A stretch of DNA of 64,000 nt from Misgurnus anguillicaudatus (GCF_027580225.2 NC_073348.2:25168001-25232000), one strand, 5' to 3'. Counted from the stretch's first letter, positions 33,959 through 45,205 are shown. The notes: generated by a model not told the origin, from the letters alone. Made by a program: numbers and translations.

Positions 33959-34580
33959 TGGAGGGACATTCCACTTTTTTTTGAAAATCGGATCATTTTC
34001 CAGCTCCCCTAGATTTAAACATTTGATTTGTTACCTTTTTGGAATCCATTCAGCTGATCTCCAGGTCTGGCGGTACCACTTTTAACATAGCTTAGCACAA
34101 TCCATTGAATCTGATTAGACCATTAGCATCATGCTGAAAAATGAGTTTCAATATTTTTCTTATAAAACTTGACTCTTCTATAGTTACATCGTGTACAAAG
34201 ATCGAAAGAAAATTAAAACTCGCAATTTTCTAGGCGGATATGGCTAGGACTATACTCTCATTCTGGTGTAATAATCAAGGACTTTGCAGCCGTAACATGG
34301 CTGCAGCAGGCGCAATGATATTACGCAGTGCCCGAAAGTCCCCTTATTAACTTTGAATGGCAGGGGACTATTTTTGGGCACTGCGTAATATCATTGCGCC
34401 TCCTGGAGCAACTCTTTGATTATTTTTTAACGCGATGCTAATAGTCGAATCACATTCAATGGATTGTGCTAAACTATGCTAAAAGTCGTAGCGCCAGACC
34501 TGGAGATTGGCTAAATAGATTCTAAAACGATAAAAATCAAATGTTTAACTCTAGTGGAGCTGGAAAATGAGTAAATTCTC
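33959..34580. mobile_element. Foldback element family C, complete copy
   Basis: The left arm has CCAGCTCCCCTAGATTTAAA, CATTCAGCTGATCTCCAGGT and TAGCTTAGCACAATCCATTG; the right arm is its inverse, with CAATGGATTGTGCTAAACTA, GACCTGGAGATTGGCTAAAT and TTTAACTCTAGTGGAGCTGG. An inner pair, TGATATTACGCAGTGCCCGA and GGCACTGCGTAATATCA, surrounds the centre at about 34350. The half copy is at 28291. Confidence 0.8.
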
Positions 34581-35400
34581 AAAATTTGCAGAAACTACTA
34601 TATTGTAATTTCACTGAAACTCACTAAAAAACCTCAAATACTCAAACAAGACTTTATTAAGTCCTGCACCTGAATTTAAAGATAACCTTTACAGATCATA
34701 GGAGGTATAGTAGAACAGTTATTGATTATGGTGTGTGGAATTACAAAGGCAAAGTTTGTTAAAAACCCTTTTACAGTCACTTAATAATGTACTTTTAATC
34801 GAGTATTATTAACCTTCTCAGTACTTTTTACAGGCCTACACTCAAACAATCATAAGTTCCTCCCACTGAACTCATTGAAGAAGGTAATTGTGGGAAGTGC
34901 TGTGTTAGCTCAGCATGAGAGTACATCTGCACATATTATCTACAGGTTGATGGAGAAAGCAAAGAGGTGAACGCCAATTGGCTGATGTGATGAGTTAAAT
35001 TACACAGCCGTGAAATGTGCTGTTATTATCAAGAAATATTCACACGTTTAATAATAACTGCAGCATTACAGCAGAAAAAACATATGACCGTCAGAGGCAC
35101 CTGTGTTTCATTTCCATCCTCAAACCTGATTTCAATGATCAAAGAAGTATCAGGCACTTACAGTATTAATGGTAGATGAGGCAATGCAGAAACATTAACA
35201 TTTATACTGTTTTAAAGTATAGCAACATTATTACATGCATGAATAGTTTGCCTAAAGTTATTGTACATCAAATTTTTTTATGTTGTCTTTATGTTGCCAG
35301 AAAAAACACTTTTGCAGTATATGTAAGTTTACCAAAAAGGGATTCTTTAAGCATACAATCCCAAAAATGCTTGGGTAATTTGGGAATAATTATTATTATA
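34581..35400. other. Unique intronic sequence
   Basis: No repeat ends recognised. An A+T-rich ATTATTATTA run is at 35390-35425. Confidence 0.4.
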
Positions 35401-35401
35401 T

Positions 35402-35590
35402 TATTATTGGGTATTATATTATTGTTGGGTTAAAAAGGGACAAGCACAGCCATTGAAAACGCAACAATGGGTTAAACATCACAGCATTTTGGGTTAAAAC
35501 AACCCAGCATAGGATAAATTACAACCCAATAAGCTAGGTTCATCCCTTTTTGACCCAAAGCTGAAAATAACTCAGAATATTTTAGTGTAG
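35402..35590. mobile_element. AACCC/GGGTT short element, copy at 35.4 kb
   Basis: TTGGGTTAAAAAGGGACAAG at the left and CATCCCTTTTTGACCCAAAG at the right are inverse. GGGTTAAAACAACCCAGCAT lies inside. The same layout is at 45543-45665 and is the seed of the 62-kb array. Confidence 0.65.
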
Positions 35591-35862
35591 TTGTCACTGG
35601 GGGAGTACCTTTAAAAAAAGCCTTTTAACCTAAACAGATAATATTAGTACGTCAGAGGTAAGTATTGGTAAATGTAGACATACACTGTATCTGTACCTAA
35701 TGTAGTGGCTCTTAAACAGTCTGGCATTCCCAAAAGAGAAGTCATAACATAAAAATCTCAAATTCTCAAAATAAATCTGCCCCCGAGTTTGAGAACCACT
35801 GACATAATGGTACATATTAGGACCTTATTAAAGGGGTACTGTCCCAGTGACAGCTGGTGTAC
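35586..35862. mobile_element. GTACC-rich element, copy 5, split by insertion
   Basis: The left part carries GTCACTGGGGGAGTACCTTT and TATTAGTACGTCAGAGGTAA; the right part (35803 on) carries TAATGGTACATATTAGGACC and TACTGTCCCAGTGACAGC. GTCACTGG and CCAGTGAC are the outer inverse ends. Confidence 0.7.
35703..35802. mobile_element. 100-bp MITE with AGTGG/CCACT ends inside GTACC copy 5
   Basis: Starts TAGTGGCTCTTAAAC and ends GTTTGAGAACCACTGA; the ends resemble the AGTGGTTCTCAAAC termini common to hAT MITEs. The flanks CCTAATG and CATAATG are similar, compatible with a decayed 8-bp duplication. Confidence 0.6.
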
Positions 35863-35966
35863 ATCATTTTAACTATAAAAGGGACATTTCATAAGACTTT
35901 TTTAAGATGTAAAATAAATCTTTGGTGTCCTCAGTACTAGCTAAAAATATCATCTAGATAATTTAT

Positions 35967-37180
35967 TTTATACAACAGTTCTTTCTGGTTCTCGAATCTG
36001 ATTGGCTAAGAGCTATGCGATATTGTACTGATAACGGCACAGTAACCGCTTCACCTTTCGTATCATTCCGCCACCTAGTGAATGGAGGTCCAAAACAGGC
36101 TCATCTCTGAATGGAAAAACCAGACGAGCTATTTTTAAACACTCTCCGTGTGTCTTATTAGTTCACTAGCTCGTAAATCAGTTGCTGAATCCCAATCGGA
36201 AGTTATTATTTCGTTAAAGATCAGCGCTCTTGGATGTTACGTTAAACTTAATGGGATTAATGTCTTGTCACATCGTGTGGACACTTGGAAAGAGGAATGT
36301 AAACACTCGGTTTTTCTTCTGAAGCTATATCTCTTATCAGAACGCGAAAACACCATGGAACTGCGGGTAAGCACCGCAGCTTTTAAATATGAACATTGAT
36401 TATTTATTTAATCGCGACGTGACTATTAAAACATGTTATGAGAATATCGCCACTGGTATATTTATAAGCAGCATGCAAAAACATCTCTCTGACACTTATA
36501 AAAAACTGTTTTATATAGTACTGACAAGAACGAAGTTTAATAATAAACGAGTGCTCGTATCCCGTTAAGAGTAAATGGGAAACCAATAGTAACATTATAT
36601 AAGTATAGTTTTATTAACTTTTACCTTGCGCCAAAACAATAACAACACAAAAGACACTAAATATGAATAAGAAAACAAGTAATAGTTTTATCATGACACC
36701 AAATACTGCTGATTTGATCTCATTTTGACCATCAAAAACAAACAAGGTGAATATCAGAGCCAGGGAATCCCTGTCAGAGATGTAGCCCAGAGAGGGCGGT
36801 GGTCAGCGGGGCGAGTGAACACTGACGTCCGCTCATGCTTTGGTTCTCATACGTACCGAATCTCACTAAGCAAACGTTCAAACCGGCGCTATCTTTACTA
36901 ATCGACTGTAGATTTAAATATAATAAATATATATTCTCGACTGAACTAATCTTAAAACTACACTTTGTGACCAAGAAACGGTAATATAAAGTAACGGCTT
37001 TTCCGTCCATTGAGTTATTATGAGATTCAAAGCAGCCGAAAGTGTAACCTGTCATTCTGGCAGGCCTCAAATTCGTGGCAGAAGAAAGTAGTTCTCAAAC
37101 GAAAAGGCTTTTAAAAAAACTCCGTTGTTGTTTTCTAGTTTTCGTTTTTCAAACGTGTGCCGTCGAACTGTTGTATAAAA
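35967..37180. mobile_element. 1.2-kb element with 16-bp perfect TIR
   Basis: The ends TTTTATACAACAGTTC and GAACTGTTGTATAAAA are exact inverses. It carries AATCTGATTGGCTAAGAGCT near the left. The frames at 36148-36399, 36595-36404 and 37070-36774 show no transposase motif, so it is non-autonomous. A palindrome follows directly at its right end. Confidence 0.75.
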
Positions 37181-37279
37181 GCAATATCGCTCTCGGAGTC
37201 GTGTGATATAGCTCTATATCATCATGATATATCACCTATATCATAGAGCTATATCACACTCCTACTCGAGCGATATTGC
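37181..37279. repeat. Palindrome with GATATAGCTCTATATC core
   Basis: The left arm GCAATATCGCTC, GTGTGATATAGCTCTATATC is matched by right-arm ATAGAGCTATATCACAC and GAGCGATATTGC with small mismatches. The centre is CATGATATATCACC. Capable of a cruciform about 40 bp per arm. It sits at the junction between the 35967-37180 element and its host and may be part of that element's terminal structure. Confidence 0.75.
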
Positions 37280-37619
37280 TTAAATAGCATGTTAAAATTA
37301 TCACTTTGTAGGTGTGCGCAAAAATGTGCCGTTTTTGGGGGGTGTCCTTTAAAATGCAAATGAGCCGATGTACTAAATGGTAGTGTCGTGGTTGGATTGA
37401 GGGGCAGATTAAGGGGCGGTATTATCCCCTTCTGACATCACAAGGTGAGCCAAATTTCAATGTGCTATTTTTTTCACATGCCTGCAGAGAATGGTTTACC
37501 AAAACTAAGTTACTGGGTTGATCTTTTCACATTTTCTAGTTTGAAACAAGCACTGGGGACCCAATCATAGCACTTAAACATAGAAATTGACAGATTTTTA
37601 TGATATGTCCCCTTTAAAA

Positions 37620-38877
37620 ATTTATATAACTAAATATAGTTTTGTGGAGATGGATTTTAAAACTAGGATATGGCTCTCTAGGTATACAAATGAAAACGGT
37701 TGCATTGTATCTATATCTTGCTATCTCTAATGGATAGTTATTCATGGGTATTTTAGTTTACTGCTTGTTGGGAGGAGACCTGGCAACATTATACAGCTCT
37801 CTGCATTGAAACCAGGGTCGCCGTGATTTCACCAAGTAAGATGTGATCCTGGATCAATATTTTTTGTTGATCCTGGATCAACGTTTTAATCAAAGATACC
37901 CCAACCTACCCTTAACTCAAACCATTTTTAAACCCTCAAATTAGTGTGAAATAATAGTTTGAGTATTTCTTAAAAGCCCCTAACCCAATCCTAAATCTAA
38001 CATGCACACTAATGTTAATCCTGCAATCTGATTGGTTAATGAAATGAACATCTTACTTGGTGATATCACGTTCACCTTGAAACCAGTGCCGCCCTTGAAC
38101 ACGGTGATATCACACAAACACATAAAAAAGCCACTGAAGTGTCAGATCCTACAGTATGTATTTATGCAATACACTTTTTTGTATTTGAGCGTATATCACG
38201 CCTCAAAGAAAGATATTTCTTTGACACAAAGGCCATTTATTATCTCAATAAAAACCTGGGGAATTCGCTGACAGCCTCATGATATCATTATAAAATCCAG
38301 TGTCTGTATTAAATATATCCAGAGATTATTTCCGTGCGACATACGAAACAGTGCATTGGGAAGTCTGTGATAAAGCTTCGTATCGATCTGATCTGGGAAC
38401 AGTAGATATCTTTGATGCCGCAGCGAAGAGTCTTTAAATGGCTCTCCATCCGTACCTCATTTATCAAACGTAATCTGTTAGTATTCTGCAACATTAATCA
38501 AACCTCCGTCGTATGAGCGTATGTGTGAGAGAGTCTGAGAGAGCGAGTGAGATTGTCTAGCTCTTGATTTTGCGTCAGCTCTTGATTAAGGGTGTTTATG
38601 GGTGAAAGTGTGTCTTATAAAGCTCGCTCGGATCGATATTGATTCTCTACGGGAATTTATAGCGTACCAGTCGCACAACAGGTGAACACAATGCCATTTA
38701 CAACATCAAGGCCAGCCTGGGAGAAAATCTAGACAACGTACAAGGAAATGCGGTTGTTTACGGTTGTATATACAAATGTGTGAATTTATAGCTGATACTA
38801 GTGTAGATCTTACTCACTGCTGTAAGCCTTTCAACTCACATACAGCAGTAGTAGTTAAAGCAATGAATACAATCTTT
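37620..38877. other. Intronic sequence with one possible element
   Basis: 37825-38085 carries GATCCTGGATCAA twice (37846 and 37870), TGATATCAC words and TCTGATTGG, and may be an old element (flanks CCAAGTAAGATGTGATCC and ATCTTACTTGGTGATATCAC are inverse). The rest to 38877 is unique. Confidence 0.45.
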
Positions 38878-39025
38878 TAAAGGGACGGTACACCCTATAT
38901 ACATATATTAGCATTTAGTAACCATTCACTATCATTATTTGTATATGAACAGCACAAATACCCTTTAAAATATCTTTAAAAATGTAAACAAAATGAATAA
39001 ATAATGACATTTACTATCCCTTTAA
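38878..39025. mobile_element. TTAA-bounded MITE next to the cadm2 donor site
   Basis: The ends are TTAAAGGGACGGTAC and TTACTATCCCTTTAA, about 148 bp long. It lies 60 bp inside the intron from the GT donor at 39085, the closest transposon to an exon in this window. No coding. Confidence 0.75.
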
Positions 39026-39085
39026 AAATATAAATTTAGCCAAGGATCTCATCCGAAAAGATATAGAGCTGTGTGAGTAACTTAC

Positions 39086-39235
39086 CTTTCTTATCCCCAA
39101 AGAAGAGCGTCTGCTGTGCCGGGTTTGACCACTGGAGGGAGGTGTTGTCATTATGATCCACTCGGCAGGTCAAGTTGACTGTCCCTCCTTCTGTCACGGT
39201 CATGTTCTGGACGATAGGGAACTGGCCCGGGGCTC
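39086..39235 (-). CDS. cadm2: cadm2 exon, first half of first Ig domain (V-type)
   Basis: 150-bp internal exon read from 39235 to 39086. It is preceded by a strong acceptor (CTGTCTGTCTTTTTCAG, G at 39236) and followed by G/GTAAGT at 39085. Phase 1 on both sides: two bases complete an upstream codon, 49 whole codons follow, and one G is left for the 1271-1423 exon. The peptide contains QFPIVQNMTVTEGG, the B-strand NLTCRVD Cys, the C-strand LQWSNPAQQT Trp and FFGDKK at the end. Three N-glycosylation sequons are visible (NMT, NLT, NTS). The match to the mature N-terminus of vertebrate CADM2 is close. The signal-peptide exon lies upstream (higher coordinate) and was not found in the window. With the next exon this forms the complete distal Ig domain used for trans adhesion among CADM proteins. 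Confidence 0.95.
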
Positions 39236-40520
39236 CTGAAAAAGACAGACAGAATCTGGTTGAGAGACACAGCAACATACGGAGCTGCATTCAACCTTTA
39301 GCATCAAGACCTCAGAGCTCTTCGACGTGTTCTGCTGACATGGTTCATGAAAGATCTCCGAAAAAAACGGGGATGGGAGCTATTTATGTCAAACGTGGGT
39401 GAAGAGTACAGAAGGTGATGAAGTTACTCGCATCCCTTATACACTAAATCATAAGCGAGACACGAGAAGGGCTGTAGATAAACTCATGACTTCAGATCTA
39501 AATATGTCTAGATTTTGGATGGCAACCAGATGACATTAAGCAACTTTTATGGCAGGTATATTGACTTGTGTGGGGGCGTTAAAGAAATTCAGCCTGTATG
39601 GTAAACAAAAACAGAATATTTTCTAAAGGAAATTTAATGGCTGCAAGTCAGTGACACCATGCTGGGCTGTTTCTTTTTGTGGATGATGCTGTTCTGGGTG
39701 TTTGCTCACTGGACCAAAACAAAAATCCCTACCCTCAAGTAATAAAGTGTTATATAGAGAATACAGTGATGACTCAAAAGTGTTTTGTGTGCAAAAAAGA
39801 AATGCAACAAAATACAAGACAGCAATCAGCTGTACGTTTTGCATACAAGTGATGTACAAATATCTTGAATAAAGCACAGCTATTGACCAATCAGCATCCA
39901 TTCATCCAAAAATGCTTATTGATGATAACATAATTACTGTTCTAGTTATCATTGTAATTGAAAGAAACATCATTGACTAAAACTGTCTTTTAAGCAGCCA
40001 AAGACAATAATCACAAGTCAGTCATGAGCCGAACACTAAATAAAGACTTAGCTCACTGAGGAATGATTCACAAAACTGACATCCATCATGGCACCCCACT
40101 GTTAGACAGGCAATAACACATCACCTTGTGAAAGGAAGGGACTTATAGTGGAGCTAATGAAAAACCGTACACACGCATATACTATACCATACACAAAGAC
40201 AGCCCTGCAGAGGACGTGATAGATGAATAATCTGTATTTATATAAAAACGAAAAAGTGATGACTGTAGAGGTCAACATCACCGGTGCTGCTGCTGATGCA
40301 AGCCATTTGAAAGTCTGGAATTACTAGAATGCCAGGAAATTATGTAACAAGGAGAATAAAGAAACTGTGTCCTCACCAAGATTTAAATAAAAAGAAATCA
40401 CAGCCGAACAGAAAAAGAGATTTTACTGTATGTGGGACTACCAAGCAATAAAAACTTTTATTACATTGTCAACAATAATGGCCATTGCTTGATAGACACA
40501 ATGTAAACCCTATTGAAACA
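39236..40520. other. Unique intronic sequence
   Basis: No repeat ends recognised. The first approximately 100 bases contain the pyrimidine tract of the 39235 acceptor. Confidence 0.4.
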
Positions 40521-40628
40521 GGACACAAAACTGGGGCAGTACCCTTTTGAAAAGAACAACTTTACACCTAAAAAGCACATATTAGTACCTCAAAGGTATC
40601 AGTACCAAATGTATACATATCTGGTACA

Positions 40629-40880
40629 TGGGTCAGTGACAAAAACGGTTTGGCTAGATGAGAAATTCAAAAATCTTTTTCAAAAACTATTTTTTAAATA
40701 AAAGCACACATCAGGTTTATTTCTAAAATAGTTTGTTTATGTTAATTTTATGCAATAAAAAAATTACATTTGCACCATTTTTATGAAAGTTAAGACTGAA
40801 TGGAACTGAAAATGTCAAATGGTGTATAATCACCAATTGTGCCAAAGAATAAGAGATATTTTATATTTTATCCACAATGA

Positions 40881-40947
<67 letters not shown>

Positions 40948-41740
40948 AATAATAATTTTAAAATATAATTTTATTAGTTATTTCTAAATGTAAATTTTAA
41001 TCAGTTTTTGTAATATTTGTCCTGATATATGCTGAAAACAGCTCTGTTTTCTAAATAATCTTTGACAAATGATGTAAAAAAATCTAATTACACTAAACTA
41101 GATGGTTATATTTTATTCCACATTTTTAATTAATGTTTTTTATTTTCTTTAAAAAAAAACTAGTTACACCAATTGACATTTTTGCAATTATCCCCCAAAT
41201 ATTCTTTCAAAATGAAATAAAACCAGAAATTCTAGACTTGGTAATCTACAAATTTATTTTGAAATTTTAACCCTTTAACTGGCGCTGCCCTTTTTGAGTG
41301 GGGGGTGGTGAAAAGGTGATGTAAACTTTTAAATTAATATAACTTATTTTTTTTGGTATGGAAGCTTAATTTTGGTCTTGTTTTAAAGAGAAGACTTTAA
41401 CTTTTTTACGGAAGTGTCTGGAGGTAAAAATAATTTTTTTTTTAGAGAAGTTTACATTTATTTATAACTGCTCTAAAATGCAATATACAGTATTAATTTT
41501 AATACATAAAATTACAAAAAAACGGAGGTTTGTTTTGGTTTGCTGTGAGGTTTGCTGCATACTCTTGTCACAAATGAATTAATTACAGTTACTGCATTAT
41601 TATTACCGCTAAAAGGTTTTAAAATATGAAAACTACATTTTTAGACCTTTCAAACAATTCATAGTTTGTTGTGATAGATTAACATTTACATGAAAAATAT
41701 TAAAGTAAATTAGCAGAAAATATGTCATGTCATTGACTCA
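40629..41740 (+). mobile_element. TGGGTCA-ended element, long copy
   Basis: The ends TGGGTCAGTGAC and GTCATTGACTCA are inverse with mismatches. 40629-41275 is the inverse of nearly all of 50520-51191 (shared CATTTGCACCATTTTTATGA, AATGTCAAATGGTGTA, CAGCTCTGTTTTCTAAATAA, TAGACTTGGTAATCTACAAA). It has an AAAT microsatellite at 40880-40949 and, from 41276 (CTGGCGCTGCCC), about 430 bp not present in the short copy. Non-autonomous. Confidence 0.75.
40880..40949. repeat. (TAAA)n microsatellite
   Basis: About 17 uninterrupted TAAA repeats within the TGGGTCA-ended element. The homologous position of the 50.5-kb copy has no expansion. Confidence 0.95.
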
Positions 41741-41792
41741 CATATTAGGACCTTTTCAAAGGGTACAATCTTTGTGACAGTTTTGTCCCATT

Positions 41793-42955
41793 CAAAAAAG
41801 ACTCACACAAGAACCTAAAACCACAAAACTTTACTTTCATGAATGCAGTCTTTACCATGTGATTGATTGCACGATTAGGACTCGGTGAAAACGGATTGGA
41901 TTTACGGTGGCTAATGAGAGGAACCGAGATAAATAAAGTCTCTAGTTTCATGCAATGCTATATATAAATTTTGCATCTTTTTCTGCTTACTGCTAATTGC
42001 AGTGTGTCACAATTAGCCTGATTCGAGGGGCTCCATGGTTTTATAAGCTTTTATAAGACATCCAAGAGGAGACAGAGAGGAGAGAGAGAGAGAGAGACAC
42101 AGAGAGAGAGACACAGAGAGACACAGAGAGACAAAGACAGAGAGATGCTAAAGGCCTCTCCACAGGCTCCCTGACTGGAGAGCCCATCGGCCAGCTGCGG
42201 TGCTTATTTCTTTTCCATGCCTCTGGAAAGCACATTGCAGACACAAACACTCCCGCACACAGTTATATAAATATATTTGTACTTTTTCTTTTACTTTGTT
42301 AACCGTAAACATAGAAATGCATACAAGTGCTGAATGATGCAGAGCAAACACATTCCCCTCACATCTTCTGAGTCTCAGGATCAGAACAAGTGAAGACAGA
42401 AGGTCATTCACGACCCCGGTTGAGGTCTCCTGCAGTTAGGTGGAGGGAGATCCAGTGAAATGGATTCACATTACTGAAGGTAGGCAGAATACATTATTTA
42501 TCTGCTTTCTGAATGACCTGCCAACTCCTTTCTTTAGTTCTAACACCATCTTCCTTGATCTCTACCATATAATTTTCTTTTTTTCGATGTTTTCAAAGGG
42601 TCACGATCCGTTGGGAAATCAGTCAAAACAACATTGAAACATAGGTGCAAATCTGCTTCTATTTTTATGCATGTGGTTGACAAAAACAGAGATGTGTCAA
42701 CTCATAAACTGTAAATTGGATGACTATTAAATTAGGAGGTTGGTAAATGGTCGTGATGAAACATGGATGTATCTCTGTGATGGTCCTTACACCAGAGGTC
42801 AACATCTCATGTGCTGTTGTTGTCAAGCAATGGGTATCGATTAAAAAAATAACCTTTGTCTGTCCTGACTGATTGTTTCACAGCCCAAAATTAAATCAGC
42901 AAATCACAGCCAATTAGAAAATTTTTGATGTTTAACATTTTGGAATTTTTAACAC
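41793..42955. other. Intronic sequence with GA-rich tract
   Basis: 42064-42145 is a purine tract of GAGA/GACA repeats; frames crossing it on the minus strand give Leu/Ser-rich nonsense. The rest is unique, with nothing recognised. Confidence 0.45.
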
Positions 42956-43470
42956 ATCGTATTTTACGAGGTGGCTAATTTGCATTTATTCGTACAACGA
43001 ACAATTCAAAATATGTGTTCGAAGTGTCACATTTGTTGTGCGTGTTTACAAAATATTTGTTTGTTGCGTCATATTCATCACGTGTTTTGTCAATATAATT
43101 GCCTGCTGCACATGCATCAAAACCATTTATGATAAAAGAGACGCTCACGTTCACAAAATACACGCAAGACACTCCCTTAACAGTAAACTCTGATTACGCA
43201 TAAGATTATGCAAGTATCTGGCAAACGCAAGCGTCTCTTTTATCATAAACCCTTTAGACGCGTCTGCAGCAGGCACTTATTTTGACAAGACACGTGATGG
43301 ACATAGGATCACTCGATGCGGCGAACACATATTTTGAAATTACGAACCACACATATGATGGGCTACATACATGTTGTGACGAACTTTGCATCAAACGCCC
43401 TCGGAAAAAAGAAGTCATCGGCCGCCACTGAAATTTATACAAATTAACTAACTCGTAAAATACGTACTAA
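42956..43470. mobile_element. Foldback element with CGTATTTTACGA ends
   Basis: The ends CGTATTTTACGAG (42959) and CTCGTAAAATACG (43452) are exact inverses. Internally ATTTATGATAAAAGAGACGC is matched by GCGTCTCTTTTATCATAAAC, and CACGTGTTTTGTC by GACAAGACACGTG. Length about 515 bp. Overlapping frames without motif. Confidence 0.8.
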
Positions 43471-43509
43471 TTCCTGTAAGATTATGCTGGTAATTTGGAC
43501 CAGTAAAAA

Positions 43510-43634
43510 TGTTGGTTCAACTTAAAAATGTTACCTGGTTGTCTAAAAAAGTGTTTAGTTAATTCAACTTCAAAAATATTTGTTAATTTAAAAAAGTTTA
43601 GGTGACTTACTTTTTTAAGTTGCACCAACTTTTT
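43510..43634. repeat. Small palindromic element, TTGGT..CAACTTAAAA arms
   Basis: GTTGGTTCAACTTAAAAATG at the left and CTTTTTTAAGTTGCACCAAC at the right, about 125 bp apart end to end. Probably a MITE. Confidence 0.5.
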
Positions 43635-44574
43635 TGGGTGGGGCTAAACGACAATCAACTGACAAAATGATTCCTACAGAATTATATGATATTTATAATA
43701 ATAAATATTTTGTATTTTGTAATAGCCTGGAAAAAAGTAGTAACACATGCAGCATGAGAAATGAATGCTAAGAGAAACTGTAAGATGTGCTGCCAACTAT
43801 TCTGAAGTGCTTTTTATTTTGCATATTTCCTGCCAAGAGCACTTTTGAAAAACAACAACTGCCGAGAAACACCTGACACTAACCACAATGCCAAACAGCA
43901 CGAAAAACAACACTGAAACCTCATTTTAAAACATCAATCCACCAAAATATTTTCTGATTTTAATGAAAATAAAACCACTAAAAGTTAGATTTCAGCTGTG
44001 TGCCTACCGCAAAAGTGCAAAACTTTTAAAATAGAAACCCAGAGAGTAATTACAAGGCAACATGAATTTAAAAGGTCAAGCCAGAAAATTAAACAGATAT
44101 CTAATTTAAAATCATGTAACCTTCCATTTGCTCACCTGGGTGAACTACACCTTATTAAACTATCAAAATTAATGAATAAATTCACTTACTTTTAAGCAAA
44201 CAAATGGAAACTTTGTAGAAAGAAAAAGTTTGTCACCAAATCAAAGAAACATAAATAATAAGAGTTCAGAAAATATTAAGATCAATCTACTCTTTCAGCA
44301 CCGACAATATGATGACATTTACACTGCTGCAGCTTTAAGCGACAGAAGACATGTATCATATTATTAGTTATTTCAGTGGAGAAATAATAACATGCTAACC
44401 TTAAGGTGTCGTTTTAATATTTTGCAGTTGTGAGTTTATTTAACACACTGTAAAACAAAACTTTATTATTAGTGTTTAACCATTGTGCAGTGTACAACAT
44501 CTTTTTATTGATAAATGTTTACTTTAAGCTTCAAAAACAATCTTCACAAACATCACTTTGCTTTGACGTCATGA
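43635..44574. other. Unique intronic sequence
   Basis: A+T-rich, nothing recognised. TACAGTCTATGGC at 44596 marks the start of the next block. Confidence 0.35.
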
Positions 44575-45205
44575 ACACTACGTCCATATTTTTTTACAGT
44601 CTATGGCTTTAAGGTTTCTTCCTGTAGCCTGGAAAAACACAGACAACTTCCGGCAAATTTAGATTTGCTCTGCAAGTAGTCTGGCAAAGAGGCCATTTAA
44701 GCCAATTTCTAATGCCGAGAAATCGCGGCACCAATCAGAAACGTTGGGGCAGGCTTAACACGATGACGACAGATTTTGTACAATAAAAAGATGGATGCCA
44801 CCGTGGAACATCACTCGTTCGAATCAGCTGTCGTGTCTGTTTTAAGCCATTTAAACTTCCTTTTCGTTAAAACCCGAGCAAAGAACAACACACGAAGCCT
44901 TTATATCTAAAAAAAGATGTTATCGCTGTCTTACCGACTGGATCCGGCAAAAGTCTGATATAGCTCTGCATACGTCATCTTCATCAATGTGATTGGTTTT
45001 GGTCTATCCAACGCGTTTTCATTCAGAACACGTGAACCAGCAGAAACGGACAAGGAGATCAGTGATTACATAACGGCTACCGAGGTTGCAACACGCATTT
45101 GGAAAAGCGAGGCGCTAGAGAGCACTATTCGTTTGAATGCAAAATACAATTTCACCACTTATTGTCCCTTTAACATCCTTTTTGGTCGTGTCACCAATCT
45201 AGGAT
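44575..45205 (+). mobile_element. Probable mobile element carrying a helicase leader fragment
   Basis: A block with balanced G+C, unlike neighbouring intron, that contains the decayed coding sequence 44791-44963. The left side has CCTGTAGCCTGGAAAAACAC and CAATCAGAAACGTTGGGGCA; the right side ends TTATTGTCCCTTTAACATCC. No clear terminal inverted repeats were found. A retro-copied or transposon-captured gene start is the inference. Confidence 0.45.
44791..44963 (+). pseudogene. RecQ-like helicase N-terminal fragment with Walker A, frameshifted
   Basis: The ATG at 44791 opens MDATVEHHSFESAVVSVLSH. After a frame change near 44866 the next segment reads LKPEQRTTHEAFISKK (44867-44914). After one extra A in an A run it reads DVIAVLPTGSGKSLI (44916-44960), followed by TAG. 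LKPEQ upstream and VLPTGSGKS are the Q-motif/motif 0 and motif I (ATP-binding Walker A) of RecQ-family DNA helicases, at the spacing expected in that family. Everything downstream of motif I (DEAH box and later) is missing. Two frameshifts and the stop make it a relic. It is unrelated to cadm2, and its strand is opposite. Confidence 0.65.

Larger units (their letters stand above)
35874..37619. mobile_element. GGGACAT/ATGTCCC-ended element, interrupted
   Basis: The left part 35874-35966 starts AAAAGGGACATTTCATAAGA; the right part about 37284-37619 includes AGCATGTTAAAATTATCACT and ends ATGATATGTCCCCTTTAAAA. The inverse ends and the break at GATAATTTATTTTA show that 35967-37283 was inserted later. 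Confidence 0.65.
1424..39085 (-). other. cadm2: cadm2 intron between the two Ig-domain exons, 37,662 bp
   Basis: The intron begins GTAAGTTACT at 39085 and ends CCCGCAG at 1424 on the minus strand, a standard GT-AG pair that splits a codon after its first base (phase 1). Long introns are usual for CADM2 in vertebrates. It contains most of the transposon layers listed below and no further exon that I can recognise on either strand. Confidence 0.9.
40521..41792. mobile_element. GTACC-rich element, copy 6, split by a 1.1-kb insertion
   Basis: The left part 40521-40628 has TGGGGCAGTACCCTTTTGAA and GTACCTCAAAGGTATCAGTA; the right part 41741-41792 has CATATTAGGACCTTTTCAAA and TTTGTGACAGTTTTGTCCC. 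These are the two halves of one copy. Confidence 0.7.

Noticed and set aside
42041..42250. Leu/Ser-rich peptide frame
   Set aside because: Translation of a GAGA microsatellite on the opposite strand.
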